From positions 38,179 through 102,178 of the forward strand of contig JANSYI010000034.1 of assembly GCA_024742475.1 (NCBI GenBank): a DNA stretch of 64,000 bases, read 5' to 3'. A program made the position numbers and the translations under genes. The notes below the pieces were generated by a model. The model was not told the DNA's origin. It saw only the letters and a program-made list of their open reading frames with translations, and searched no databases. Each line of letters starts with the position of its first letter. Within the stretch, counting starts at the first letter, position 1. Shown in pieces: positions 7,676 through 20,725 of the stretch. The DNA comes from a bacterium (GTDB taxonomy: Bacteria > Myxococcota_A > Polyangia > Nannocystales > Nannocystaceae).

Positions 7676-8812
7676 GTGGACTCGCGCAGCGACGCACAGC
7701 CGTTCGGCGTCTACGTGCACGTCCCGTACTGCGCGCGGGCGTGCCCCTACTGCGATTTCGACTTCGCCGTCGACGCGCGACCCGATGGCGCGGCGCTCAT
7801 CGGCGCGCTCGGGCGCGAGCTGGAGCGCCGCGAGGATGTCCGCCGGGGCCATGCTCCGCGGACGGTCTACGTGGGCGGCGGGACTCCGAGCGTGTTGGCT
7901 GCCGAGGACCTCGCGGGGCTGCTCGGCTGGATCTCCGCGTCGTGGGACACCCGAGCGTGCGCGGAGTGGACCGTCGAGTTCAACCCCGAGCACGTCGATG
8001 AGGCGCGGCTCGATGCGGTGTGTGGTGCGGGGGTGGGGCGGCTTTCGCTGGGCGTGCAGAGCTTCGACGCCGCGGGCCTGCGGCAGCTCGGCCGGGCGCA
8101 CTCTCCTGCGCAAGCCGTCCGCGCGGTCGAGGCTGCGCACGCGCGCGGACTTCACGTCTCGCTGGACTTGATCGTCGGCTGGCCAGGGCAGACGCTCGAG
8201 GGCCTACGGCAAGAGCTCGATCAGGTGTTGGCGCTCTCGACCGAGCATGTGTCGATCTACGCGCTGACGATCGAGCCGGGCACCCCGTGGGAGCGGCTCG
8301 CCGAGCGTGGTGTTCGGCGCCTGCCTCGGGTCGACGACGCGGCCGACGCGATCTCGTGCTGCGCACAGGTGCTCGAGGGCGCGGGCTTGTGCCACTACGA
8401 GGTGGCCAGCTACGCGCGGCCGGGCGCGGAGGCGGTGCACAACAGCGGGTACTGGCAGGGACGCGACTACGTGGGCCTGGGGCCCTCGGCGGCCTCGGCC
8501 CGCCATTGCGGCGGGGGCGTCGTCCGTTCGTCCAACGCCAGGGGCGCCGACTGGTGGAACGGGGAGGGCGGCGGCGTGGAGACGTTGGACGCCGAGGCGG
8601 CGGCCCGCGAGGCGCTGTGGCTCTCGTTGCGCCTGCTCGAGGGCGTGCAGGTCGATGCCCTCCTGGCCCGCGTCGGCCGGGATCGTGCGTGGCTCGACGA
8701 ACGCACGGCCCGCGCCCGGGCACGGGGCAACGTCGAGGTGGCGGGGGGCCGGCTCCGGGTCGCGCCGGGGCGCTGGCTGCATCACGACGAGATCGCCGCC
8801 GACGTGCTTTAG
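7676..8812 (+). CDS. hemW: radical SAM heme chaperone HemW (coproporphyrinogen oxidase-like)
   Basis: A 378-aa protein with a GTG start preceded by GTAGGG; this start gives the usual HemW length and N-terminus (FGVYVHVPYC). The radical SAM cluster motif is CARACPYCDF, i.e. CX3CX2C followed by the Asp-Phe typical of this family. Further family signatures are VYVGGGTPS, EFNPEHV, RLSLGVQSFD and DLIVGWPGQT. HemW inserts heme into respiratory enzymes, while HemN makes heme. The short form with a single extra Cys pattern and no long HemN N-terminal extension favours HemW. It lies 11 bases after the Thg1-like gene and 38 bases before hrcA, so the three are probably co-transcribed. Confidence 0.88.
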   Translation: MDSRSDAQPFGVYVHVPYCARACPYCDFDFAVDARPDGAALIGALGRELERREDVRRGHAPRTVYVGGGTPSVLAAEDLAGLLGWISASWDTRACAEWTVEFNPEHVDEARLDAVCGAGVGRLSLGVQSFDAAGLRQLGRAHSPAQAVRAVEAAHARGLHVSLDLIVGWPGQTLEGLRQELDQVLALSTEHVSIYALTIEPGTPWERLAERGVRRLPRVDDAADAISCCAQVLEGAGLCHYEVASYARPGAEAVHNSGYWQGRDYVGLGPSAASARHCGGGVVRSSNARGADWWNGEGGGVETLDAEAAAREALWLSLRLLEGVQVDALLARVGRDRAWLDERTARARARGNVEVAGGRLRVAPGRWLHHDEIAADVL

Positions 8813-8850
8813 GCGCGCGAGGCCGCGCAGGCTTGCTACTCTTCCCCTCG

Positions 8851-9987
8851 ATGGACCGGGTCCCGTCGCTCACGCCTCGCCAGCAGAGACTGCTGTACGC
8901 CGTGTGTCGCGACTACGTGCTCACGGGGGAGCCGGCCTCGTCGGGGCGCCTGGTCAAGATGCACGGGCTGCCGTGGTCCTCCGCCACCGTGCGCCAGGAG
9001 TTCGCGGTGCTCGAGCGCGACGGCTTCCTCGTGCGGAGTCACCACAGCTCGGGACGACTGCCCACGCGCGCAGGGCTCGAGCGCTACGTCGCCTCGCTCG
9101 CGGGTGCGACCGCGCTGCCCCCTCACTTGGCGACGATCGTCGACCGAGGGCTCGCGGCCGCGGGCCACAGCGTCAACGACGAGGTCCGGGCAGCGTCCGC
9201 GGTGCTCAGTGAGGTCGCCGGCTGCGTCGCCGTGTCGTTCGTCGGCGCCGCGCGTGGCGGTCGCATCGACACCGTCGACGTCGCGCCCCTCGTGCTGCCG
9301 CGCGCCTTGGTCGTGTTGGGCTTCGGGGATGGGTCGACCGCGATGCGCACCGTCAGCATCGAAGCGCTGGCCGACGAGCCCGACGCGGCGGACCGTCAGG
9401 TCAGGGCCCTGCAGGCGCACCTGCGCGAGCTGTGCACGGGACGCAGCCTCGACGAGGCCCTCGCGCGGTTGCGGGGTCTGCAGCAGGCGCAGCAGGCCCG
9501 CATCGATCGAGCGCTCGCCGAGGCGCTGCGCGTGGGCCTGATCGTGTGTGCGGGGGCTTCTCTCGATCCACTCTGGCTGCAGGTGGCCGGCCAGCGGACC
9601 TTGGCCGGAGGGGACGGTGTGCGCACGGAGGCGCTCGGAGAGGTGCTCGGGCTGCTCGAGGACTACGAGCGGCTCGCCGAGGTGCTGTGCCAGCTCGTCC
9701 CCCATGCCGAAGCAGCCAACCACCGCGCCCGCGCGCGCGCCCACGTGCGGTTCGGTGTTCCGATGTCTCGGGCGGAGCAGCCGGTCCGCCTCACCGTCGT
9801 CGGCTGTCGTCTCCCGGTCGCGAGCGTCGAGGTCGACGCCGGCGCACGCTCGACGGGCATGGTCGCGTTGCTCGGTAGCGACCGCATGGATTACGCCCGC
9901 GCGATTCCTCTGGTAGAGTACGCGGCGCGATCGCTGGCCGCGCACGGCGAAACAACCGGCGAGTCCGGTTCGGACCCCACGCCTTGA
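8851..9987 (+). CDS. hrcA: heat-inducible transcription repressor HrcA
   Basis: A 378-aa protein that begins with a winged-helix domain (LTPRQQRLLYAVCRDYVLTGEPASS, SSATVRQEFAVLERDGFL) characteristic of HrcA. The C-terminal part has the HrcA dimerisation and core region (SGRLPTRAGLERYV, then the long mixed domain ending in VVGCRLPVASVEVD and the IPLVEYAARSL tail). HrcA normally binds the CIRCE inverted repeat ahead of dnaK or groE operons and releases it on heat shock. It is the first chaperone-related gene here, followed by grpE, dnaK and dnaJ. No CIRCE element was seen in the 38-base gap before it or in the short gaps inside the operon. Confidence 0.92.
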   Translation: MDRVPSLTPRQQRLLYAVCRDYVLTGEPASSGRLVKMHGLPWSSATVRQEFAVLERDGFLVRSHHSSGRLPTRAGLERYVASLAGATALPPHLATIVDRGLAAAGHSVNDEVRAASAVLSEVAGCVAVSFVGAARGGRIDTVDVAPLVLPRALVVLGFGDGSTAMRTVSIEALADEPDAADRQVRALQAHLRELCTGRSLDEALARLRGLQQAQQARIDRALAEALRVGLIVCAGASLDPLWLQVAGQRTLAGGDGVRTEALGEVLGLLEDYERLAEVLCQLVPHAEAANHRARARAHVRFGVPMSRAEQPVRLTVVGCRLPVASVEVDAGARSTGMVALLGSDRMDYARAIPLVEYAARSLAAHGETTGESGSDPTP

Positions 9988-10046
9988 ACTTCGCGCAATT
10001 GCGAAGCTTTCTCCGCAGCGCGCCGCACTCGACCCACGAGACCACG

Positions 10047-10754
10047 ATGACCCAAGGGACCGACGAGAACAGCTCCGGCGGCAACGACCTCAGCGCCGAG
10101 ATCGACAAGACCATGGCCGAGGCCGAGGCCGCCGTGCAGGACGTGACCGACGACGACAACGTCGTCGAAATCTTGGACGACGACGAAGGCTCCGGCGGCG
10201 ACGCTGCCGAGCTGACCGAGCTCCGCGAGCGCGTCAGCGCGCTCGAAGGCCAGGTGTCCGCGACCAAGGACAAGTGGCTGCGTGCCGTGGCCGACCTCGA
10301 GAACTACAAGAAGCGCACCAAGCGGGAGATGGACGACCAGGCGCTGCGAACGTCCAAGTCGCTGCTCAGCGGCTTCTTGCCCGTGGTCGACAACCTCGAG
10401 CGCGCGCTCGAGGTCGCGGAGCCCACCGCCGCGGGGGCGTCCGACGAGAACGCCGAGAACGTCCGCAACCTGATTCAAGGCCTCAAGATGGTCCGTCAGG
10501 AGTTCCTCGGGGCGCTGTCACGCAACGGCATCGAGGCGATCGAGAGCATCGGCAAGGCGTTCGACCCGAGCCTGCACGACGCGCTGCAGCAGATGGACAG
10601 CCCCGACCACGCACCGGGCGTCGTCATTCGAGAGTTCGAGAAGGGCTACAAGATGAACGACCGGCTGCTTCGGCCGGCGCGCGTCATCGTGGCCGGTGCC
10701 GGATCCACCGGTGCTCCGGCACAGGACGCGGAATCCGAGGCAGACGAGGGCTGA
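10047..10754 (+). CDS. grpE: nucleotide exchange factor GrpE
   Basis: A 235-aa protein. An in-frame TTG at 9984 overlaps the hrcA stop, but the ATG at 10047 gives a more typical N-terminus (MTQGTDENSS). The first about 70 residues are acidic and disordered. A coiled-coil follows (ELTELRERVSALEGQVSATKDKWLRAVAD), then the conserved segment DLENYKKRTKRE and the beta-domain signatures ALSRNGIEAIES, FDPSLHDAL and GYKMNDRLLRPARVIV. GrpE exchanges ADP for ATP on DnaK. It sits 6 bases before dnaK, so it is almost certainly co-translated. Confidence 0.94.
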   Translation: MTQGTDENSSGGNDLSAEIDKTMAEAEAAVQDVTDDDNVVEILDDDEGSGGDAAELTELRERVSALEGQVSATKDKWLRAVADLENYKKRTKREMDDQALRTSKSLLSGFLPVVDNLERALEVAEPTAAGASDENAENVRNLIQGLKMVRQEFLGALSRNGIEAIESIGKAFDPSLHDALQQMDSPDHAPGVVIREFEKGYKMNDRLLRPARVIVAGAGSTGAPAQDAESEADEG

Positions 10755-10760
10755 CCGTTC

Positions 10761-12590
<1,830 letters not shown>

Positions 12591-12598
12591 CCCAGCCG

Positions 12599-13687
12599 AT
12601 GGCCACGGACCACTACGCCGTGTTGGGCGTCGAGCGAAAAGCCGACGCGGACGAGATCAAGCGGGCATACCGGCGGCTGACGCTGCAGTTCCATCCCGAC
12701 CGGCATCCCGACGACCCGGCGGCGCAGGAGCGGTTCCGTCAGATCAATCAGGCCTACGACGTGCTGGGAGACCCGCGGAAACGGGCCCGGTACGATACGC
12801 AGTCCCGCCTGGGCAGCGGACTCGATCTCGCCGGAGTCCAACCCGGACAGAGCCCGCGCGACCTGCTGCAGAACGTTTTTGGCGATGTGTTTCGCAGCCG
12901 CCGTCGGGGACGGCGACGCGGCCGAGACCTTCGATACACGCTGACGATCTCGCTCGAAGACGCGGTCCGCGGTGGCACGCACGACATCGCCTTCGAAGCG
13001 CTGGGCCCCTGCGAGACCTGCGAGGGCAGCGGCACCAAGCCGGGCGGAAAACCGCCGACCACGTGCGGGGTGTGCGGGGGCAGGGGCGAGGTCAAGGGCG
13101 ACGGCCTCTTCGCTCCGTGGACGCGATGCGGCCGCTGCGATGGCACCGGGCTCCTGCAGGCCGATGCCTGCAAGACGTGTCGGGGTTCGGGCAAGCACCG
13201 GCGCACGCGATCGTTCACCGTCTCGCTCCCGCCGGGCGTAGAAAGCGGCGCCCAGAAGGTCCTCGAGGGGCAGGGGGAGCCCGGGCGGTTTCAAGGGGAG
13301 GCTGGCGACCTCAAGGTCACCGTGCGTGTCCGCCCCGACCCATTCCTCGAGCGTCGCGGGACCGAGCTGCGCTGCGAGCTGTTCGTGAGCCTCACCGAGG
13401 CCGCGCTCGGTGCCCGCGTCGAGGTCCCCACCGTGGACGGGCCGGTCGAGGTCGAGATCCCCGCGGGCATCCGCAGCGGCACCAAGCTTCGCCTTCGAGG
13501 CAAGGGCATTCCCGCCAAACAGGGCCGTGGCGACCAGATCGTGCAGGTGTCCGTCGAAACCCCTCGCACGGGTGACCCCAACCTCACCGCGACGCTGCGG
13601 GAGCTCGAGGAGCGCGGGGCGCTGGCGTCGGCGCTGCCCCAACGCGCCGCGCAGCGGGCCGCCTTCGCCGACCGCAAGAAGGCGTGA
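12599..13687 (+). CDS. dnaJ: co-chaperone DnaJ (Hsp40)
   Basis: A 362-aa type A DnaJ, 8 bases after dnaK. The J-domain (residues 1-65) contains the HPD motif in LQFHPDRHPDD. The usual Gly/Phe-rich linker is poorly developed and is partly replaced by a basic segment (RSRRRGRRRGRD). The zinc-binding domain has four CxxCxGxG-type repeats: CETCEGSG, CGVCGGRG, CGRCDGTG and CKTCRGSG. The C-terminal substrate-binding domains follow (VEVPTVDGPVEVEIPAGIRSGTKLRLRGKGIP). It stimulates DnaK ATPase activity and delivers substrates. It is the last gene of the hrcA-grpE-dnaK-dnaJ group. Confidence 0.95.
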   Translation: MATDHYAVLGVERKADADEIKRAYRRLTLQFHPDRHPDDPAAQERFRQINQAYDVLGDPRKRARYDTQSRLGSGLDLAGVQPGQSPRDLLQNVFGDVFRSRRRGRRRGRDLRYTLTISLEDAVRGGTHDIAFEALGPCETCEGSGTKPGGKPPTTCGVCGGRGEVKGDGLFAPWTRCGRCDGTGLLQADACKTCRGSGKHRRTRSFTVSLPPGVESGAQKVLEGQGEPGRFQGEAGDLKVTVRVRPDPFLERRGTELRCELFVSLTEAALGARVEVPTVDGPVEVEIPAGIRSGTKLRLRGKGIPAKQGRGDQIVQVSVETPRTGDPNLTATLRELEERGALASALPQRAAQRAAFADRKKA

Positions 13688-13777
13688 TCCGCCGCGCCGG
13701 GTTCGAACACGGGCTCGTGGACGTTTCGCCCAGGCCGGGCGCTGTACTACTCTCGGATCGGGCGCCGCCTACCCCCC

Positions 13778-14482
13778 ATGGTCTTCATCGACATCCAACA
13801 CCGTGAGGTGACGCTGAAGCTCGTCTACTACGGGCCTGCGCTCAGTGGGAAGACCACCAACCTGCAGCAGCTCCACCGGCTCATGGGGGGGCAGACCGCA
13901 AGCGAGCTGCTCACCCTCAACACGCGCGACGACCGGACGCTCTTCTTCGACCTGCTGCCGCTTCGGTTCACGACGCGCGGGGGCCTCGACATCAAGCTCA
14001 AGCTGTTCACGGTCCCCGGCCAGGTCATGCATGCGGCGACGCGACGGATCGTGCTTCAGGGGGCCGACGGGGTCGCGTTCATCGCCGACTCGCAGGTCTC
14101 GCAGACCCGCAACAACAACGAGAGCTTCGCCGACCTGCGGCGTAACCTCGCCGAGAACGACATCGGCCTCGACGACGTCGCAATCGTCATCCAGTTCAAC
14201 AAGCGAGACCTGCCCGGCATTCGGTCCGACGCCGAGGTCCGCAAGATCGCATCCAAGGGCAAAGAGCCGGTCTACGAGGCGACGGCCATCGAGGGCGCCG
14301 GCGTCGCCGAGACGTTCCTCGGCCTCGCGGACCTGACGTGGGCGAAGCTCGAGAGCCGGTATGCGCTGCGCGAGAAGTTTGGGCTCGAGCGCGCGGAGTT
14401 CATGGCGCAGATGCACGCGATGCTCGGCATGACTCCGGGAGCCGACGTCCGCCCGGTGACGCCCGAGGGGGGCGCGTCATGA
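13778..14482 (+). CDS. MglA-like small GTPase
   Basis: A 234-aa Ras-like GTPase related to the gliding-motility switch MglA. The N-terminus (FIDIQHREVTLKLVYYGPALSGKTTN) carries the P-loop GPALSGKTT. Switch/G3 reads LFTVPGQV, with Gln instead of a Ras-like Asp-Thr-Ala-Gly order as in MglA. G4 is QFNKRDLP. MglA is about 195 aa, whereas this protein has roughly 40 extra C-terminal residues. MglA-type GTPases control polarity of motility machinery, but this paralog's role is unknown. Its stop codon overlaps the start of the downstream histidine kinase (ATGA at 14479-14482), which implies coupled translation and a shared pathway. Confidence 0.88.
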   Translation: MVFIDIQHREVTLKLVYYGPALSGKTTNLQQLHRLMGGQTASELLTLNTRDDRTLFFDLLPLRFTTRGGLDIKLKLFTVPGQVMHAATRRIVLQGADGVAFIADSQVSQTRNNNESFADLRRNLAENDIGLDDVAIVIQFNKRDLPGIRSDAEVRKIASKGKEPVYEATAIEGAGVAETFLGLADLTWAKLESRYALREKFGLERAEFMAQMHAMLGMTPGADVRPVTPEGGAS

Positions 14483-15768
14483 CGTCCTCGCGCTTGCCGG
14501 TGGGCATCCCCGACCGCGTCCCTCCACTCGCCGACCTCATCCGCGCCTCGGACCTGGGTCGTACGCTGCAGCCCTTCGTCGCCGGTAGCATCGGGGGGGT
14601 CGCCCTGTTTGCCCGCGATGGCACCCTCTTCGCGGGCGCTCACGCGCACGAGGGGCCGATGGCGTCTTGGGAGCAGCTCCCGCCCGAGGCCGCAGCGTCG
14701 GTGCAGCGCGGCGCTTCGACATCGTTCGGCATCGCGGATTCGGTGTTCGACGTGCGCGCCGTCTATGCAGGGACCGACCGCGTTGGCGTGTTGTTGGTCG
14801 CGCGGGCGGCCAACCCGACCGACGCAGACGAGGCGCGAGACGCCTCGGTGGCCGACGCGCTCAATGGCGTGGTCGCGATGCTGCTGCAGGCCGGCTACGC
14901 GACCTGGGTCACCTCCGAGATGCACCTGGCGACGTCGCAGTCCGCCCACGCCGCGTTGACGCAGCGCAACAGCGAGCTCGAGCGGGCCGTGGCGCATCTT
15001 CGCGAGCTCGACAAGCTCAAGAGCAACTTCCTCGCCACGGTCTCGCACGAGCTTCGGACCCCGCTCACGTCGGTCATCGGCTTCTCGGAGATGTTGCTCG
15101 AGGGTCTGGCCGGCGCGCTGAACGAGGAACAGAGCGAGTACGTCAAGACGATCCTCAACCGAGGCGAAGAGCTCCTCACCCTGATCTCGCACGTGCTCGA
15201 GATGTCGCAGCTCGAGGTGGGCACCTTGCGGCTCGACCTCGAAGCCAACTCGCTGGCGGCCATCCTCGCGCGCGCTGCCGAGACGCTCCGGCCCGTCGCC
15301 GAGGCGGCCTCGGTGCGCATCGACGCCCAGATCGACGCCGACACGGCCGCGGTGCCCCACGTGCTGGTCGACGCGGAGAAGATCCAGCGCGTGCTGCAGA
15401 ACCTCATCGGCAACGCGATCAAGTTCAGCAAGCCCGGTGGCTATGTGTCGATTTCGGCCGCGCCAGCCCCGATTCGCAAGCCGTTTCGCGAGGAGACTCT
15501 GTTCGGGGAGGAGGCGGACGACGCGGTTCGCGTCACCGTCACCGACCGCGGCATCGGCATCGAGGCCGAGGAGCTCCCAAAGATCTTCGAGGCGTTCTAC
15601 CAAGTCGACGCCAGCCCGACGCGCGAGCATGGTGGGGCCGGCCTGGGTCTTTCGATCGTCAAGAACCTGGTGCAGGCGCATGGCGGAGACGTGTGGGCCG
15701 AGAGCAAGCCGGGCACCGGCACTTCGATCCACTTCACGGTCCCCATCGCGACGTCCAAGCCTCGCTGA
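14479..15768 (+). CDS. sensor histidine kinase (HisKA plus HATPase), no membrane segment
   Basis: A 429-aa histidine kinase. Residues about 1-145 form an N-terminal domain that resembles a small GAF/roadblock-like sensor region (GGVALFARDGTLFAGA; AVYAGTDRVGVLLVARAA), then a short coiled coil. The dimerisation/phosphoacceptor motif FLATVSHELRTPLTSVIGF places the phosphorylated His at H190. The ATPase domain has the N box (LQNLIGNAIKFSKPGG), the G1 box (VTDRGIGIEAEE) and G2 (GGAGLGLSIVKNLVQAHGG). There are no predicted transmembrane helices, so it is a cytosolic sensor. It is translationally coupled to the MglA-like GTPase. No response regulator gene lies next to it. Confidence 0.92.
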   Translation: MTSSRLPVGIPDRVPPLADLIRASDLGRTLQPFVAGSIGGVALFARDGTLFAGAHAHEGPMASWEQLPPEAAASVQRGASTSFGIADSVFDVRAVYAGTDRVGVLLVARAANPTDADEARDASVADALNGVVAMLLQAGYATWVTSEMHLATSQSAHAALTQRNSELERAVAHLRELDKLKSNFLATVSHELRTPLTSVIGFSEMLLEGLAGALNEEQSEYVKTILNRGEELLTLISHVLEMSQLEVGTLRLDLEANSLAAILARAAETLRPVAEAASVRIDAQIDADTAAVPHVLVDAEKIQRVLQNLIGNAIKFSKPGGYVSISAAPAPIRKPFREETLFGEEADDAVRVTVTDRGIGIEAEELPKIFEAFYQVDASPTREHGGAGLGLSIVKNLVQAHGGDVWAESKPGTGTSIHFTVPIATSKPR

Positions 15769-15938
15769 CCTCGGGCCGGCGCGCTGCCGGTGGGGGATCG
15801 CTACCGGATCACCTCTGCGGCGGAGATCGAACGGCCGTTCGGGGTCGCTTTTTCGGCGTCTGAAGGGGTGTGGGGGGCGCTTGCGGCCTTGTGCGATCCG
15901 AGGGTCATCGTGCATGTTGCGTGCACGGCAACGTCGAC

Positions 15939-16235
15939 ATGAAGGTCAGCGAACAACTCCGCGAACTCGAGCGCGTCGCAGGCGAGCTGGGGATTCGCGT
16001 CAGCTTCGAGCCGATGACTGGGCTCGTCAGCGGGGCTGGTGGCCTTTGTCGGGTCAAGGGCGAGTATCGCGTGATCATCGATCGTCGGCTGCGTCCCCCC
16101 GAGCGGGTCCGTCTGCTCGCCGACGCGTTGGCCCGTTTCGACACGTCCGGGGTCGACATGCCGGCCTCGACCCGCGCGGTGCTCAGCGGCGGCTCCGGCA
16201 ACGCCGATAAAGCGGACGTGCGGCAGAGCGCCTGA
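15939..16235 (+). CDS. small hypothetical protein, 98 aa
   Basis: A 98-aa protein starting MKVSEQLRELERVAGELG. A longer in-frame reading from 15870 exists but begins with an unlikely Gly/Cys-rich stretch. The body has a regular helix-strand pattern (GIRVSFEPMTGL, GGLCRVKGEYRVIIDRRLRPPERVRLLADALARFD), reminiscent of short conserved myxobacterial proteins in which an N-terminal helix is followed by 'GLCRxxGxxxIIIDxxLxxxERVxLLAxAL'. No catalytic motif is present. The 170 bases upstream show no gene and no promoter I recognise. Confidence 0.65.
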   Translation: MKVSEQLRELERVAGELGIRVSFEPMTGLVSGAGGLCRVKGEYRVIIDRRLRPPERVRLLADALARFDTSGVDMPASTRAVLSGGSGNADKADVRQSA

Positions 16236-16291
16236 CTGACCCCCTACACTCTGGCCCCCGATGGCCCTCTCCAGTTGCCGTGGGGGGAGGC

Positions 16292-16675
16292 TCAGCCGTT
16301 GGGATCGAGGAGCGAGGCGAGCACGGGGTCGCCCGCGAGCGCGGCGGCGACTTCAGCGCGGATCTCTGCCGCCAGCGCGGGGTCGGCGCCCTCGGGCAGC
16401 TGGGCCGCGACGACCTGATCGATGAGCATGGCCTGGGCATCGGCCGCAGAGAGTGATCCCGCCGCGATCGCGGCCGAAATCTCGTCGACTCCGGCGGTGG
16501 AGGAGGGCGCATCGACCGCGGTGGTGGCCTGGACTGGACCGGTGGAGTCGACCCCCGCGGCCCCGCTGACGGCATCCGATGACCCCGCTGCGTCGGCCGC
16601 ACCCGGCCCAGACGCGCCAGAGTTGCGTTCGACCGCGCCAATGCCCAGATCGAGGTCGTCGTCGCCAGCGGTCAT
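16292..16675 (-). CDS. small acidic Ala-rich hypothetical protein, 127 aa
   Basis: A 127-aa acidic protein with an ATG at 16675 preceded on its own strand by GGAGAG eight bases upstream, which supports this start over longer in-frame readings. The first about 60 residues are low complexity (Ala/Gly/Ser/Asp). The last about 65 are helical and patterned (DEISAAIAAGSLSAADAQAMLIDQVVAA; IRAEVAAALAGDPVLASLL). No known domain is recognised. It is divergent from the large kinase gene at 16916. Confidence 0.55.
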   Translation of the reverse strand: MTAGDDDLDLGIGAVERNSGASGPGAADAAGSSDAVSGAAGVDSTGPVQATTAVDAPSSTAGVDEISAAIAAGSLSAADAQAMLIDQVVAAQLPEGADPALAAEIRAEVAAALAGDPVLASLLDPNG

Positions 16676-16813
16676 GCGGAACTCTCCACGACCATACCAT
16701 CGACCACCGGGACCGATCGTTGCACGGTTTTCACGCGTAGTCTCCTTTGGGCGTGAGCGGAAGGGACGCACACCGCCCGCCGGGGAACTCTGCGAAATGC
16801 TCGATGCTGTGGT

Positions 16814-16819
16814 TATAAT
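16814..16819 (+). promoter_or_regulatory. candidate -10 element upstream of the PEGA kinase
   Basis: A perfect TATAAT stands out in this G+C-rich sequence. The -35 position at a 17-base spacing reads TGCGAA, a poor match, so an activator or alternative contact may be needed. If used, transcription would begin near 16826, giving a leader of about 90 bases before the TTG start at 16916. Confidence 0.4.
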
Positions 16820-16915
16820 GCCGACCCAAAGCGGACCGCCGATTGCTGCGCGTTTTCCGCTGAGTTTGGCCCTAGGTCCCGACGGGGACCCCTTTCGATT
16901 CGGAGAGACCGCGCG

Positions 16916-19743
<2,828 letters not shown>

Positions 19744-19744
<1 letters not shown>

Positions 19745-19767
19745 CCCGGCGTCTGCGCCGTCCGGGT
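19744..19767. terminator. hairpin between convergent genes
   Basis: ACCCGG (19744-19749) pairs with CCGGGT (19762-19767) around a 12-base loop that can form inner pairs. It lies in the 41-base gap between the ends of the PEGA kinase and the reverse TPR gene. There is no T-tract, so terminator function is uncertain. Confidence 0.4.
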
Positions 19768-19785
19768 TGCCCGTTGGCCAAGGAC

Positions 19786-20631
19786 CTACGGCACCGGCGG
19801 CGCTGCAGGGTCGCGCACGAGCGTGAACACGGTGTCGGGGACGTACGCAGCGCGGGCGCGATGCTCGGCCGCAAACGCGTCACGGATCCCCTCGACCGTC
19901 TCTACGGAGGCGCCCGCGCCGATCTCTCGCAGCTTCTTGCGGAGCATCCGGCGGTAGTCGGCGTCTTGGGCCTGGGCGAGCTCGGCCTCGAGGAACTGGC
20001 GTGCGAGGCTCGCCTCGGCGTTGTCGGAGACCAACGTCGCGGCGTACTGCCGGACGAGCGGGTCTGCACCGAAGGCGGCGGCACGCCGGATCAAGCGCAT
20101 GCCCTCGGCCTTGGCTGCGGCGGTCTCCTCGGGGGTGTAGCCCGGCGTCGAGGAGACCTCGTGGGTCAGGAGCATGCCCAGCCCGTACAAGAGCGTGTGG
20201 TTCTCGGGGAACTCCTCGACGCCTTCCCGGTAGACCTCGATGGCGATGTCGACCGCGCGTCGGTCGACCGTGCTGCCGCTGTAGATGGCCGTGACCCCGC
20301 CCCACTGGTAGACCCGCGCAAATCGAGGCGCGAGCCCGGAGATCGCGTTGGCGTAGCGCTGCACGGCGGCGACTTCGGTGTGTCCGAGTGACGCGCCGCT
20401 GAAGACCAGCGCGCGGACCCACAGCAGGTCTGCCAGCGCCTCGCGGTAGCCCAAGCTCATCGGCCGCAGGTACTGCGACTCGGGAACGTACAGGACGTCC
20501 GCGTCGTCGGGCATGCGGGCCCGCTGGGGCGCGATCAAGCCGCGCAGCGACGATGCGGCCGCGCCCACGCCCAGCGCGAGGACCACGACCAATGCACGAG
20601 CGCTGCGCTGGTGGAGGGCCACGGCAATCAC
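19786..20631 (-). CDS. TPR-like protein with N-terminal membrane anchor
   Basis: About 281 aa. The start is placed at GTG 20631 (or GTG 20622) because a strong terminator of the upstream pilin gene lies at 20651-20680, so longer in-frame readings cannot be the natural start. The N-terminus has a single hydrophobic helix (ALVVVLALGVGAAASSL). It is followed by PESQYLRPMSLGYREALADLLWVRALVFSG, which resembles a motif I associate with delta-proteobacterial TPR proteins ('LSLGYxxxxADLLWLRA'). The rest is helical repeats (YREGVEEFPENHTLLYGLGMLL; AEGMRLIRRAAAFGADPLVRQYAATL). It is probably anchored in the inner membrane, and its position after the pilins suggests a type IV pilus accessory role, which is inference. 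Confidence 0.7.
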   Translation of the reverse strand: MIAVALHQRSARALVVVLALGVGAAASSLRGLIAPQRARMPDDADVLYVPESQYLRPMSLGYREALADLLWVRALVFSGASLGHTEVAAVQRYANAISGLAPRFARVYQWGGVTAIYSGSTVDRRAVDIAIEVYREGVEEFPENHTLLYGLGMLLTHEVSSTPGYTPEETAAAKAEGMRLIRRAAAFGADPLVRQYAATLVSDNAEASLARQFLEAELAQAQDADYRRMLRKKLREIGAGASVETVEGIRDAFAAEHRARAAYVPDTVFTLVRDPAAPPVP

Positions 20632-20650
20632 GATAGTCGCCGCCGAACCA

Positions 20651-20680
20651 AACGAAAAGGGCGGCTGAAAAGCCGCCCCT
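20651..20680 (-). terminator. intrinsic terminator after the pilin gene
   Basis: On the reverse strand GGGCGGCT and AGCCGCCC (20659-20666 with 20671-20678) form an 8-bp stem with a 4-base loop, followed by the T-rich run TTTTCGTTT. This is the best-formed terminator in the window. It lies 45 bases after the pilin stop codon. Confidence 0.85.
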
Positions 20681-20725
20681 CTCGCGTGCTCGCCGGGCCC
20701 GGTGATGGCCCCGGCGATGTTGGAC

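Noticed and set aside
13698..13720. Possible tRNA T-arm (GGTTCGAACA) after dnaJ
   Set aside because: The flanking bases cannot form the 5-bp T stem, and no acceptor, D or anticodon arm pairs around it.
15769..15938. Possible small gene or sRNA between the histidine kinase and the 98-aa protein
   Set aside because: No open frame with a ribosome binding site and no strong promoter or terminator was seen. The short dyad TGCA...TGCA near 15911-15925 is too common to use.
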